Positions 27,426 through 36,486 of a stretch of DNA of 64,000 nucleotides are shown in pieces. The DNA is from JBCBEX01 sp038528235 (GTDB taxonomy: Bacteria; Bacteroidota; Rhodothermia; Rhodothermales; Rubricoccaceae). A program made the translations under genes and the position numbers. Positions within the stretch are counted from its first letter, which is position 1. Each line of letters opens with the position of its first letter. The stretch is from the NCBI GenBank assembly GCA_038528235.1, contig JBCBEX010000010.1:20918-84917 (forward strand). The letters are read 5' to 3'. The notes below the pieces were generated by a model. It saw only the letters and a program-made list of their open reading frames with translations, did not search any database and was not told the origin of the DNA.

Positions 27426-27767
27426 ATGTCCTTCCTGAAACGCCTCCTGGTCACGCTGCGTAGCGAGGTCATGGTAGTCCCGCTTGACGCCGTCACGTTC
27501 ATCCAAGCAGACCGCTCCTATGCGCTCGTCCACACCGACGCGCAGACCACGCCGTATCCAATCCGCCTTTCTCTAGCTGACCTGGAGCGCCGCTTGGACC
27601 CGGCGATGTTCTATCGCATCCACCGCTCTACCATCGTCCGTCTCGATGCCGTCGATGCCATCCAGACGGCTGCCGGGGGCGACTACAGCGTGCGGCTCCA
27701 GGACGGAACCACGCTGAGCCTAGCTCGGGGGCGCCGGGATGCGTTTATGCGTAGCTTGCAAGGATAG
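27426..27767 (+). CDS. stand-alone LytTR DNA-binding protein
   Basis: 113 residues, essentially only a LytTR domain: VPLDAVTFIQADRSYALVHT, PIRLSLADLERRLDPAMFYR, IHRSTIVRLDAVDAI and VRLQDGTTLSLARGRRDAFM. No receiver or membrane domain precedes it, unlike most LytTR response regulators. It is divergent from the haem receptor across 151 nt and probably regulates it or itself (inference from position). It is followed by the cobalamin riboswitch region. Confidence 0.88.
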   Translation: MSFLKRLLVTLRSEVMVVPLDAVTFIQADRSYALVHTDAQTTPYPIRLSLADLERRLDPAMFYRIHRSTIVRLDAVDAIQTAAGGDYSVRLQDGTTLSLARGRRDAFMRSLQG

Positions 27768-27799
27768 GTGCGCGGTCTCCTGGCCGACTTGGTACGGTA

Positions 27800-27930
27800 T
27801 CTTGCGGGCGTAGCAGAGTCCCGCGCGGTGCGGGCGGCGAGTGTGTCTCGCCGAGGGAAAGCCGGTGGAACTCCGGCGCTGTCGCGCAACGGTCACAGCC
27901 CGAATGCCTCCTCGCTATCGCCGCCTTTTC
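27800..27930 (+). promoter_or_regulatory. cobalamin riboswitch
   Basis: The stretch 27852-27908 has the conserved core order of the B12 riboswitch: GAGGGAAAGCCGGTG, then AACTCCGGCGCTGTCGCGC, AACGGTCACAGCC and CGAATGCC. The arms CCGG/CCGG around GTGGAACT pair. Edges are approximate. It lies just before cobT, in the same direction, and should lower expression of cobT-cobS-cobC-btuF when coenzyme B12 is plentiful. Confidence 0.88.
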
Positions 27931-27994
27931 CCCACGCTGTATGGGGCGCGGCCCAGCCTGGCTGTGCGGGCAGGGACGCGTCTGCCTCGTCTCC

Positions 27995-29017
27995 ATGACC
28001 CACCCCCGCCTCACGCCCGCCGACGTGCGCGTCGCCCTTGACGCCAAGGCCAAGCCGCCCGGGGCGCTCGGTCCCCTCGACGATCTCGCTCTGCGCGTTG
28101 CCCTGGTGCAAGGCACGCTCCGGCCCGACCCCGATCCTGCCCGGGTGCTCCTCTTCGCCGCCGACCATGGCGTGGCCGAGGACGGCGTGAGCGCCTACCC
28201 CGCGTCCGTCACGGCCGCGATGGTGCGGACGGTTGCCGCTGGTGGGGCTGCCGTGGCCGTGCTCGCACAAAGCTGCGGGGCCAGTCTGGAGATCATCGAT
28301 GTGGGCGTAAACGCTGACCTGTCTGACGTGGCTGGCATCGTGCACGCGCCGGTCGCGCGCGGGACGCGCAACTTGGCGCGCGGGCCTGCCATGACGGCGG
28401 CGGAGTGCGAGGCGGCCTGGCAGGTCGGGGCCGATGCGGCCCAGCGCGCTGCCGAAGCAGGCGTCCGCACGATCTTGCCCGGCGAGATGGGGATCGGCAA
28501 CACCACGTCGGCCGCGGCAGTCCTGGCAGCACTCAATGGATGGACGCCAGCGTCCTCAGTCGGGCGTGGAACGGGCGTGGACGACGCCGGGCTTGCTCGC
28601 AAAGCGGACGCCGTCCGGGCAGGACTGGCGCACGTTCCGGAGGCCGCCGAGCCGCGGGACGTGCTCGCCCATGTGGGCGGCTTCGAGATCGCGGCGATGG
28701 CGGGCGCCTTTGCCGCGGCCCCCGGCCTCGGCTTGGTCGCCGTCGTGGATGGCTTCATCGCCACGGCAGCCGCGACCGTCGCAGTCCGGCACGATGCGCG
28801 GCTAGCCGACCATCTCATCGCGGGCCACGCCTCTGCCGAGTCGGCGCACCGCCGCGCCCTCGACGCGCTCGGGCTCGTGCCCATCCTCGACCTCGGCCTG
28901 CGTCTGGGTGAAGGGACCGGCGCGGTGCTCGCCCTGCCGGTCGTCCGCGCCGCCTGCGCCGTGCTCCGCGAGATGGCCACGCTTGACGACGCCCTCGCAC
29001 TGGGTATCCCTGCATAA
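27995..29017 (+). CDS. cobT: nicotinate-nucleotide-dimethylbenzimidazole phosphoribosyltransferase
   Basis: 340 residues from the ATG at 27995; the longer frame extends back into the riboswitch. Motifs of CobT are KPPGALGPLDDLA, LLFAADHGVAEDGVSAYP, the active-site block LPGEMGIGNTTSAAAV, GRGTGVDDAGLARK and VGGFEIAAMAGA. The enzyme makes alpha-ribazole phosphate for the lower ligand of cobalamin. It is the first gene under the riboswitch, 10 nt before cobS. Confidence 0.95.
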   Translation: MTHPRLTPADVRVALDAKAKPPGALGPLDDLALRVALVQGTLRPDPDPARVLLFAADHGVAEDGVSAYPASVTAAMVRTVAAGGAAVAVLAQSCGASLEIIDVGVNADLSDVAGIVHAPVARGTRNLARGPAMTAAECEAAWQVGADAAQRAAEAGVRTILPGEMGIGNTTSAAAVLAALNGWTPASSVGRGTGVDDAGLARKADAVRAGLAHVPEAAEPRDVLAHVGGFEIAAMAGAFAAAPGLGLVAVVDGFIATAAATVAVRHDARLADHLIAGHASAESAHRRALDALGLVPILDLGLRLGEGTGAVLALPVVRAACAVLREMATLDDALALGIPA

Positions 29018-29027
29018 GCGTCTAGGC

Positions 29028-29876
29028 ATGAGTACAACGTCCACCGTCTCCAAGCCACGCACCCCGGCCGTCGACCCGCCCGAGACGACGGGCTGGCGCG
29101 CCGTTGCGCGCGTGCCGCTCACCGCGGTGATGTTTCTCACGCGCCTCCCCTGCCCTGCCTGGGTCGGCCACGACGCCCCCACGCTCTCGCGGTCGGCGGT
29201 CTACTTCCCCGTCGTCGGCGCCCTCGTGGGCCTGTTTGGCGCAGCCGCTTACGGGCTCGTTGGGCTCGCGTTCGCCCCAACGTTTGCCGCCGCGGCTACC
29301 CTCGCGGCCACGATCTGGCTTACGGGCGCGTTCCACGAGGACGCCCTCGGCGACACGTTCGACGGCTTCGGGGGCGGCTGGCAACCCGACGAAATCCTGC
29401 GCATCATGCGCGACAGCCGCCTGGGCACCTACGGCACGGTCGCGCTCGTGCTCACGCTGGGTAGCCGCTGGGGCGCGCTCGCCTCGCTCGATGCCTCGAT
29501 GGTGCTGGCGGCGCTCGTGGCGGCCCACACGCTTGGGCGCTGGACAGCACTCCCCCTCATCCTCTGGCTTCCCTATGTCCGCGAGACGGGCACCGGAAAG
29601 CCGTTTGCGGCGAGCATGACGCCGCGCCGCCTCGTTGTCGGGAGCCTCGTCACGCTCGCCATCACCGTCGTTGCGCTCGGCTGGGTGGCCGTACCGGTAA
29701 TCGGGACGGTGCTCGGCATCACGCTCGTCGGGGGCTGGTACGTCCACGCGCGCATCGGGGGCATGACAGGCGACGTGCTCGGGGCGGTCAACCAGCTTGC
29801 CGAACTCGCCGTCTACCTCGTCCTCCTGGGCGATTGGGCGGGGATCGCCGAGCGCCTCGACGTGCTCCTCTTCTAG
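29028..29876 (+). CDS. cobS: adenosylcobinamide-GDP ribazoletransferase
   Basis: 282 residues from the ATG at 29028. Membrane protein of about seven helices. Family motifs are FLTRLPCP near the start, GAFHEDALGDTFDGFGGG (metal-binding acidic loop), RIMRDSRLGTYG and GGMTGDVLGAVNQLAE. It joins alpha-ribazole to adenosylcobinamide-GDP, the last step in building the nucleotide loop. It lies 10 nt after cobT and 17 nt before the cobC-like gene. Confidence 0.95.
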   Translation: MSTTSTVSKPRTPAVDPPETTGWRAVARVPLTAVMFLTRLPCPAWVGHDAPTLSRSAVYFPVVGALVGLFGAAAYGLVGLAFAPTFAAAATLAATIWLTGAFHEDALGDTFDGFGGGWQPDEILRIMRDSRLGTYGTVALVLTLGSRWGALASLDASMVLAALVAAHTLGRWTALPLILWLPYVRETGTGKPFAASMTPRRLVVGSLVTLAITVVALGWVAVPVIGTVLGITLVGGWYVHARIGGMTGDVLGAVNQLAELAVYLVLLGDWAGIAERLDVLLF

Positions 29877-29893
29877 CACCGACACGTTCAGCT

Positions 29894-30484
29894 TTGCCAA
29901 CACTCCACCTTCTCCGCCACCTCCCCGCCGCCGGTGCCGACGGCCGCGCGATCGGCCACACCGATCTGCCGCTCGCCGACCCCGCCGCGCCCAGCCGCCT
30001 CGCCCAAGCTTGGCCTCACGCAGCCCCGACGCGCCTCGTCGCGAGCCCACTGCGGCGCGCCGCGCACACCGCGCGTGCGCTTGGAACGCAATGGGGCCTG
30101 GAGATCGAGCATGAACCCGGTCTGCGCGAGATGGATTTCGGCGCATGGGACGGGCGCACGTGGGACGAGATCGAGCGCGACGATGCGGCGGCCCTGCACG
30201 CCTGGATGGGCAACTGGACCGCGGCGCCTGCCCCCGGAGGCGAGTCGTTTGCCGACGTGCAGGCGCGCGTGGGGGCTTGGCTAGCGGAGCTAGTCGATGG
30301 TACCTCGTCGGAAGACGACACGACCGTGGTGGTCGTGGCGCATGCCGGCTCGATCCGCGCGGTCCTCGTGCAGGTGCTCGGCCTGGACCCCACGCAGGCC
30401 TTCCGCCTCGACGTGCACCACGGAGCGCTCACGACCGTTCGCCTCCGGCCGCCGTGCCTGACCGTCCTCAATCGGCCCTTGTGA
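29894..30484 (+). CDS. cobC: histidine phosphatase, alpha-ribazole phosphatase (CobC-like)
   Basis: 196 residues from a TTG start at 29894, chosen because the phosphatase core LHLLRH begins at once and cobS ends only 17 nt before; an ATG is not available in frame. Active-site parts are the LLRH motif (the usual RHGE reads RHLP), SPLRRAAHTA, the acidic LREMDFGAWDGRTWDEI and the second histidine VVAHAGSIR. Position between cobS and btuF supports removal of the phosphate from alpha-ribazole-5'-phosphate or adenosylcobalamin phosphate. Confidence 0.83.
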   Translation: MPTLHLLRHLPAAGADGRAIGHTDLPLADPAAPSRLAQAWPHAAPTRLVASPLRRAAHTARALGTQWGLEIEHEPGLREMDFGAWDGRTWDEIERDDAAALHAWMGNWTAAPAPGGESFADVQARVGAWLAELVDGTSSEDDTTVVVVAHAGSIRAVLVQVLGLDPTQAFRLDVHHGALTTVRLRPPCLTVLNRPL

Positions 30485-30497
30485 CCTTGGACCTGTG

Positions 30498-31427
30498 ATG
30501 CTACACCACCTCCTCCCTGCTCTCCTCGCTGTGCTCACGTTGGCAGGCTGCCGCCCGCAGTCCTCAGCCTCGACGGAGGACGGCGGAGCGTCTGCCGCCG
30601 ACTCCGTGCACACGGTTTCAATGCACACGGTGCAGGACGACCTCGGGCGGAGCGTGCACCTGCCGCAGTCGCCGCAGCGCATCGTGCCGCTGGCGCCAAG
30701 CGTGACCGAGTTGGTCGCCGCAGCGGGCGGCCTCGACCAACTGGCAGCGCGCACGCCCTACTGCAACGCCCCGGAGGCAGCCCTGGCACTCCGTCCAATC
30801 TCGACCTATCCGCTTGATCGTGAGGCGCTGGTGGCCGTCCAGACCGATCTCGTAATTGGGACCGATCAGGTGAACGACCCCAGCGTTGGCGACGGCCTCA
30901 GCACGTTCGGCATCCCAGCGTTCTACCTCCGCTTTGAGACCCTCGCTGATGTACCCCGGACGCTTCGTGTGGTGGGCGACCTGCTCAGCACTCGCGACGT
31001 GGCCGAAGCGGCGGCTCAGCGCTTTGAGGCGCGCATCGGCAACACATCGCCAGCCGACCCCGACGCACCGCGGGTGCTCGTGCTCATCGGCGACGACGTC
31101 CTCTACGGGTTCGGCGAGGCGAGCTACGTCCACGACCTGGTAGCTCGGGCTGGGGGCCGGTCCATCACGGCGCAGCTTGAGGGCGAAGGCGTGACCCTGT
31201 CGAGCGAGTGGGTGCTGACCCAGGCGCCCGAGGTCATCGGCGTGCTGGCCGGGACGGACTACCGTGCCGACGACCTAAGGACGGCGCAACCAGCCTGGAA
31301 GGATGTTCCAGCACTGCAAAACGAGGCTGTGTGCGGCCTCAATCCCGATCTCATCTCGCGGCCAGGTCCACGCCTCGCCGACGGCATCGACGCGCTGGCT
31401 GCTTGCATCGCAGCCGCACGCGGGTGA
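30498..31427 (+). CDS. btuF: cobalamin-binding lipoprotein BtuF-like
   Basis: 309 residues from the ATG at 30498 (a GTG directly before it is possible). Lipobox TLAGC. Class III binding-protein features are DDLGRSVHLPQSPQRIVPLA, SVTELVAAAGG and VLALPDLVIG-type VQTDLVIGTDQV. It carries vitamin B12 or its precursor to an inner membrane BtuCD transporter, not present in this window. It follows cobC by 13 nt and shares the riboswitch-controlled transcript. An iron-complex ligand cannot be excluded from sequence alone. Confidence 0.86.
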   Translation: MLHHLLPALLAVLTLAGCRPQSSASTEDGGASAADSVHTVSMHTVQDDLGRSVHLPQSPQRIVPLAPSVTELVAAAGGLDQLAARTPYCNAPEAALALRPISTYPLDREALVAVQTDLVIGTDQVNDPSVGDGLSTFGIPAFYLRFETLADVPRTLRVVGDLLSTRDVAEAAAQRFEARIGNTSPADPDAPRVLVLIGDDVLYGFGEASYVHDLVARAGGRSITAQLEGEGVTLSSEWVLTQAPEVIGVLAGTDYRADDLRTAQPAWKDVPALQNEAVCGLNPDLISRPGPRLADGIDALAACIAAARG

Positions 31428-31448
31428 ACCCGCACGCTGGCGACGGAG

Positions 31449-32615
31449 CTAGGCCGCCATCGCGCGGCCCCGGAGGCTGCCCACGGCGCTGACGACGGCC
31501 TCGGCGGCGGCGTCCACCTCAGCTTCCGTCGTGTAGCGGCCGAACGAGAACCGGAGCGAGGCGAATGCCTCGGCGCGGCTACGCCCCATCGCGGTGAGCA
31601 CGTGACTCGGCTGTGACGCGCGTGTCTTGCACGCAGCCCCCGTCGAGGCGGCAACGCCGCGCAGGAGGGGAAGTAGCTTGCGCGTCTCCGTACCCGGAAT
31701 CGTCAGGTTCGAGACCGTCGGCACGCGCGGCGACTCTGCACCGTTGACGGTGACGTCGGCGAAGCTCGTCGTGATGGTCGCTTCGAAGCGGTCGCGGAGG
31801 CGCTCCAGGTAGGCCGACTCTTGCGCGAGGCGCTCGTCGGCGAGATCGGCGGCCTTGCCCATGCCGACGATGCCCGGCACGTTGTAGTGGCCGGAGCGCA
31901 GGCCGTCCTGCTGGCCTGCTCCGGTGAGTTCGGGCAGCAGGCGGACCCGGCGCGGGCGGCGACGCACCCACAGGCCGCCGGTACCCTTCGGGCCGTAGAA
32001 CTGGTTGGCGTCGAAGGCCAGCAGGTCCACGTCGGCGGCGTCCACGTCCACGGGCACCTTGCCGACAGCCCACGTGGCGTCGGCGAGCAGGAAGGCGCCG
32101 CCGCTGTGCGCGACCTCGGCGATCTCGGCCATCGGGAGGAGCACGCCCGTCTGGTCGTTGGCCCACATGGCCGCCACGAGCAGCGTGTCGCGGTTCACCG
32201 CCGCGCGCAACGCATCTGTGTCGACCTGCCCAGCGCGGTCCACCGGGACCACAACGATGTCGAAGCCGTCGCGCTCCAGGCTCGCTGCCGTCTCCAGCAC
32301 ACGCGGGTGCTCCGTGGCCACGGTCACGATGCGCGTCCGGCGATGACCGTAGGTCGAGGCCAGCCCTCGCATGGCGAGGTTGACCGCCTCGGTGGCGCCG
32401 CTGGTGAAGACGAAGCCGGCGGCCTCCGCGTTGAGCAGCAACCCAAGCTGCCCGCGCGCCACGTCGATGGCCTCGTCGGCGGTCCAGCCGTGCGCGTGCA
32501 GCGTCTGCCCCGGGTCACCGAAACGCTCCGTGAAATAGGGGCGCATCGCCTCGAAGGCGAGGGGGTCAACGGGGGCAGCGGCGTGGTAATCGAGGTAGAT
32601 CGGCGCGGCGGACAT
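31449..32615 (-). CDS. cysteine desulfurase-like protein lacking the PLP lysine
   Basis: 388 residues from the ATG at 32615. The class V aminotransferase fold is clear: IYLDYHAAAPVDP, FTSGATEAVNLAM, ATEHPRVLE (His103 kept), and the closing active-loop cysteine in STGAACKTRA with QPSHVLTAMG. At the Schiff-base site, where family members read SxHKxYGPKG, this protein reads DANQFYGPKG, so Lys is Gln205. The ring-contact Gln in DAxQxxGK is Trp182, and ANNE reads ANDQ. A normal desulfurase reaction seems unlikely; a sulfur-carrier, regulatory or altered role is inferred. It is convergent with btuF. Confidence 0.8.
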   Translation of the reverse strand: MSAAPIYLDYHAAAPVDPLAFEAMRPYFTERFGDPGQTLHAHGWTADEAIDVARGQLGLLLNAEAAGFVFTSGATEAVNLAMRGLASTYGHRRTRIVTVATEHPRVLETAASLERDGFDIVVVPVDRAGQVDTDALRAAVNRDTLLVAAMWANDQTGVLLPMAEIAEVAHSGGAFLLADATWAVGKVPVDVDAADVDLLAFDANQFYGPKGTGGLWVRRRPRRVRLLPELTGAGQQDGLRSGHYNVPGIVGMGKAADLADERLAQESAYLERLRDRFEATITTSFADVTVNGAESPRVPTVSNLTIPGTETRKLLPLLRGVAASTGAACKTRASQPSHVLTAMGRSRAEAFASLRFSFGRYTTEAEVDAAAEAVVSAVGSLRGRAMAA

Positions 32616-32690
32616 GAACGCGAGATCGGTGCGGGGGGAAGAGGCAGGTGTAGCGTGAGAAGCTAACAGCGGGCGACCCATTTGTGTTGC

Positions 32691-32716
32691 CCGAAATCGG
32701 TTTCGGAAGCGCTTTC
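32691..32716. promoter_or_regulatory. candidate operator, overlapping inverted repeats
   Basis: In the 209-nt divergent gap between the desulfurase-like gene and the lipoprotein hydrolase, CCGAAATCGGTTTCGG (32691-32706) is a perfect 6-4-6 inverted repeat. GGAAGCGCTTTC (32705-32716) is a near-palindrome with the central CG typical of LacI-family operators. Which gene is controlled is not known. Low certainty. Confidence 0.35.
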
Positions 32717-32824
32717 ATCCAAATCCATATCCCCTTCGCATCGAGCGCGTATTTTGGGCCTCTGGCAAGGCCGACCGAGGACCCGGCCATCCTTCCACCA
32801 CACTACAGAATCCCTCCCATACCT

Positions 32825-34012
32825 ATGCCCGTTTTTTCCCTGAACGACGTGACGCGTCGTCTCGCCCTCTTGCTGCTGCTCGCCGTCGTCGCCGTCGGCT
32901 GCGACACGTCGGACGACGAGACCGTCGACCCCGTTGTCGACCAGCCTAGCATCGGCCTCCTCTTCGCCGCGCCCTCGCAGGCCGAGATCGACGCGGTGCG
33001 CGCCGACCTGCTCGCCCGCGCCACCGACGGCAGCTACGCCGTCCGCGACGTTGCCGTGGAGGCCCAGCAGACGCTCGGCGACGGCAGCACGGTCTATGTC
33101 GTCTCCCACACGATGGCCGACATCGACGGCACCGACTTCACCAACTACGCCGCCATCCGCATCCCCCAGGGCGCGGACAACCTCCCGGTACTCATCATCA
33201 ACCACGGCGGCGACCAGGGCTTCTCGCTCGACGACGAACTGGCGCTGCTGCTGGGCGGCTTCCCGTCTGTTGCGGCGGCGACCGTCCAAGCCTGGCCCGT
33301 CTTCCGCAGCGAGACCATCCGCGACGCGTTCGGCCAGACCTACACCGCGGGCGGTGCCCCGAGCCCCTGGGACCGCGACGTGGACGACGCCATCACCCTG
33401 ATGAACGCCGTCCTCGACACCTTCCCCGACGAGACGGACGCCGAGCGCCTCGGCACGCTCGGCTACAGCCGCGGCGGCGCCGTGAGCCTGCTGATGGCCC
33501 AGCGCGGCGTCGGCATCGATGCAGTTACGGACTACTTCGGCCCCACCGACTTCTTCGACCCGACGATCCAGACGCTCGCCGTCGGCGTGCTCGTCAACGA
33601 CCCGGGGGCGCTCTCGCTGCCCGGCGCCATCTTCCTCCGCGACGAGTTGCTGCAGCCCTACTTCGCGGGCTCGCTCTCCGAGGCCGACGCGCGGGCCGAG
33701 GTCGTCAAGCGCTCCTCGGCGCTCTACACGGCGTTCCTGCCCAACACGCAGGTCCTCCACCACCGCCGCGACATCGTCGTGCCGTTCGAGCAGGCCGCCG
33801 CCTTCAACGTGGCGGCACAGGCGGCCCCGCCGATGGGCGTCTACGAGTACAACGCCTACGGCGAGGCGCCCACCAGCGAGGAAGACCTCGGCGTCGAGTT
33901 CCACTCGCCGTTCGTCATGGGCGAGGGCGGGGTCGAAGGCTTCAGCCTCGTGGCGCAGTTCCACGCGCAGTACCTCCTCGCCGGAGCGACGGCCCCGGCC
34001 CCCTCGTTCTAG
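32825..34012 (+). CDS. alpha/beta-hydrolase lipoprotein
   Basis: 395 residues from the ATG at 32825; upstream in-frame ATGs lie in the divergent promoter region. Signal peptide LALLLLLAVVAVG then C-D-T-S. The catalytic serine elbow is LGYSRGGAVSLLM (GxSxGG), with an oxyanion-type NHGGDQGF. Later acidic and His residues (HHRRDIVVPFEQ) could complete a triad, as in prolyl oligopeptidase-like S9 hydrolases. Anchored in an envelope membrane; substrate unknown. A strong terminator follows. Confidence 0.78.
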   Translation: MPVFSLNDVTRRLALLLLLAVVAVGCDTSDDETVDPVVDQPSIGLLFAAPSQAEIDAVRADLLARATDGSYAVRDVAVEAQQTLGDGSTVYVVSHTMADIDGTDFTNYAAIRIPQGADNLPVLIINHGGDQGFSLDDELALLLGGFPSVAAATVQAWPVFRSETIRDAFGQTYTAGGAPSPWDRDVDDAITLMNAVLDTFPDETDAERLGTLGYSRGGAVSLLMAQRGVGIDAVTDYFGPTDFFDPTIQTLAVGVLVNDPGALSLPGAIFLRDELLQPYFAGSLSEADARAEVVKRSSALYTAFLPNTQVLHHRRDIVVPFEQAAAFNVAAQAAPPMGVYEYNAYGEAPTSEEDLGVEFHSPFVMGEGGVEGFSLVAQFHAQYLLAGATAPAPSF

Positions 34013-34034
34013 GTAGCCCTACCTATCGACGTGC

Positions 34035-34076
34035 GCGCCGCCTCGGTCTCTGCCAGACCGGGGCGGCGCTGTGTTT
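34035..34076 (+). terminator. rho-independent terminator after the hydrolase gene
   Basis: A 15-bp stem with one G-T pair (34035-34049 with 34055-34069; arms GCGCCGCCTCGGTCT and AGACCGGGGCGGCGC), a 5-nt loop CTGCC and a short T-rich tail (TGTGTTTA). It lies 22 nt past the stop of the lipoprotein gene and could also serve the opposite strand end near 34126. Confidence 0.75.
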
Positions 34077-34125
34077 AGGAGGCACTAATCAGCCATGGAG
34101 CCTCTGGCGCCGGACGCTACGGCTC

Positions 34126-36486
34126 TCATTCTGACCGGAGCGACTGAACCGGATTTGCCGTAGCGGCTCGGACAGCCTGACTTCCTGCGGTGACCACGGC
34201 AAGCAGCAGCGCACCCAGAACCGCCACCGCGAAGGGGGTGATCCCCAACTCGACCCGGTAGGCAAACCCAGCCAGCCAGTGGTCTATCAGTAGCATGGCG
34301 ACCGGGACGGCCACGGCGCAGGCGAGCCCGACCCAGATCAGAAAATCGCGCGACAGCAAGCCGACTAGCCCGGCCACGGAGGCCCCGAGGACACGCCGGA
34401 CGCCGATCTCCTTGCGCCGCTGTTCGGCGGCATACGCTGCCAACCCCACCAGGCCCAGCGTGGCGATCAGCGTCGCGATCCCGGCGAACCACCACGCCAT
34501 CGTGCCGAGTTGGCGCTCGTCCTGATAGATCCGGTTGTACTCGTCGTCCAGGAAGCGGTAATCGAGCGGATAGGCCGGACTAAACGTCTCCGTCGCCGCC
34601 GTAAGACGCGCCAGCGCGGCGTCGGCCTGCCCCGGCGCGGTGCGCACAAAGGCCAAGGCCCAGCTGGATTCGCGCGGCGAGGCCAGCCAGAAGATCGTTG
34701 GGGACGTGGCGCTCCCCGCCGCCCGCATGTGGAAGTCCTTGACCACCCCTACGATCTCGCCCTCGCCCTCCCACAGCGTAATCCGCTCGCCGACCGGGGC
34801 TTCGAAGCCCATCAGGCGCGCAGCCGTCTCGTTGATGATGAAGTTCGACGAATCGGACGCGATGTCTGTGGAGAAGGCCCGGCCCGCCGCCATCTCCATC
34901 CCGAGCGCGTCGATCGCCTCGGCGTCGATGCCCATATAGTGGAACGAGGCTGCCACGCTGGGGTCCTTGCCACGCCACTCGACGCTGCCTGTCGACGAGC
35001 CCATCTGGAGCGGGTTGCTGTGCGCGGTCCCCACGTTCGTGATTGCCGGGTCGTCCACGAGGGCACGTCGGAAGGCGTCGTAGTTGGCCGCGGCCCCATC
35101 GCGCAGCGGCGCCATGATGAGTTCCTCGCGGTCGAGCCCGATGTCGCGGGTTTGGATGAAGTCGAGCTGCGCTGCGACGGCCAGCGTCCCGACGATGAGC
35201 ACCACGGAAGCGGCGAACTGGAACACGACCAGGCTGCGGCGCAGCACGAGCCCGCCTTTGCGCTCCCCCTTGAGGATCTTGACCGGGCTGAAACGCGAGA
35301 GGATCACTGCCGGATACAGCCCCGCCGCGATGCCTGCGAGGACGGCCACGCCGAGGAAGCCCAGCCACATCCAGCCGGGCAGGCTCACCGCGCCGAGGTC
35401 TTTGTCGAGGAGCGTGCCGAAGGGGGTGGCGAGCAGCGAGAACAGCACGAGAGCCGCGAGGAAGGCCACCAGCGCCATCAGTACCGATTCGCTCAGGAAC
35501 TGCCGCATCAGGCTCCACCGCGTCGCGCCCATCGACTTGCGCACGCCGATCTCGCCCGCCCGACGAGTGGCCCGTGCCGTGGCAAGGTTGGTGAAGTTGA
35601 TGCACGCCAGCGCGAGCAGCAGCGCCGCGATGATCGAGAACATGCGCACGCCGTCGATGCGACCGCCGACCAGCACGCCGTTGTCGTACGCGCCGTGGAG
35701 GTAGCGCTCGCTGTAGCGCTGCGCGAACGCCGTCGTGATTTCGAGGTCGTCGCGCTCCAGGAGGAGGTCCGTCATCGTGCGGTTGAGCGCGGCGATGTCT
35801 GCGTCGGGGCGGAGCGTCACGTAGAGCTCCATGGCGTTGTTGCCCCAATCCTTGACCCAGGCGTTGCGGGCGTAGAACTCCGACGCGGGTGCGATCCACT
35901 CGAACGTCATCGACGCGCCGGCGGGTGGATCGGCTGCCACGCCTGTCACGCGGGCTTCGTGGTCGTTGAGGCGGACGGCCTGGCCCATGGCATCCTGGGG
36001 CAGCGCCTCCGGGCCGAAGAGCTTCTGCACCAGCCCCTCCGTGACGACGATCCCATCGGGCTCCGTGAGCACCGTGGCCGGGTCCCCGGCGAGGAGGTCG
36101 AAGGCGAACATCTCGAAGAACGGCTCGTCGGTCCAGAACCCGCTCACCCAGAACTTCTCCGTGCCTGCGGCGACCACCTGCTCGCCCTCGTCGCGCAACA
36201 TCGTCGCGTGCTCGACCTCGGGGTAGCTGGCTCGTAGCTCCTCCGCGAGCGGCTGCGGCGCTACGGTCCAGGTCAACACCGTGGCGCCGCCGTCGAAGGA
36301 GGCCGTGCGTAGGACCTGGTAGAGGTCGTCGCTGTGCATCTGGTCCATCCGCAGTTCGTCCTGGACGGCGTAGAGGATCAGGAACGCGGCGGCAAACCCG
36401 ACGGCGAGGCCGGTCAGGTTGAGGGCGGAGTACGAGGCCTGCCGGCGGAACGCACGCAGCGCGGCGATCAGGGTGTTCTTGAGCAT
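34126..36486 (-). CDS. FtsX/MacB-type ABC transporter permease
   Basis: 786 residues. The N-terminal helix (YSALNLTGLAVGFAAAFLIL) is followed by a periplasmic MacB-like core, three helices (residues about 280-380), a second short helix pair with the joining text LSRFSPVKILKGERKGGLVL, a second periplasmic core and the closing three helices. The duplicated FtsX pattern (RAGEIGVRKSMGATRWSLMR and RRKEIGVRRVLGASVAGLVG) is clear. This layout is common in Bacteroidota efflux or lipoprotein-related transporters. No ATPase gene is adjacent, so the partner lies elsewhere. Confidence 0.88.
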   Translation of the reverse strand: MLKNTLIAALRAFRRQASYSALNLTGLAVGFAAAFLILYAVQDELRMDQMHSDDLYQVLRTASFDGGATVLTWTVAPQPLAEELRASYPEVEHATMLRDEGEQVVAAGTEKFWVSGFWTDEPFFEMFAFDLLAGDPATVLTEPDGIVVTEGLVQKLFGPEALPQDAMGQAVRLNDHEARVTGVAADPPAGASMTFEWIAPASEFYARNAWVKDWGNNAMELYVTLRPDADIAALNRTMTDLLLERDDLEITTAFAQRYSERYLHGAYDNGVLVGGRIDGVRMFSIIAALLLALACINFTNLATARATRRAGEIGVRKSMGATRWSLMRQFLSESVLMALVAFLAALVLFSLLATPFGTLLDKDLGAVSLPGWMWLGFLGVAVLAGIAAGLYPAVILSRFSPVKILKGERKGGLVLRRSLVVFQFAASVVLIVGTLAVAAQLDFIQTRDIGLDREELIMAPLRDGAAANYDAFRRALVDDPAITNVGTAHSNPLQMGSSTGSVEWRGKDPSVAASFHYMGIDAEAIDALGMEMAAGRAFSTDIASDSSNFIINETAARLMGFEAPVGERITLWEGEGEIVGVVKDFHMRAAGSATSPTIFWLASPRESSWALAFVRTAPGQADAALARLTAATETFSPAYPLDYRFLDDEYNRIYQDERQLGTMAWWFAGIATLIATLGLVGLAAYAAEQRRKEIGVRRVLGASVAGLVGLLSRDFLIWVGLACAVAVPVAMLLIDHWLAGFAYRVELGITPFAVAVLGALLLAVVTAGSQAVRAATANPVQSLRSE

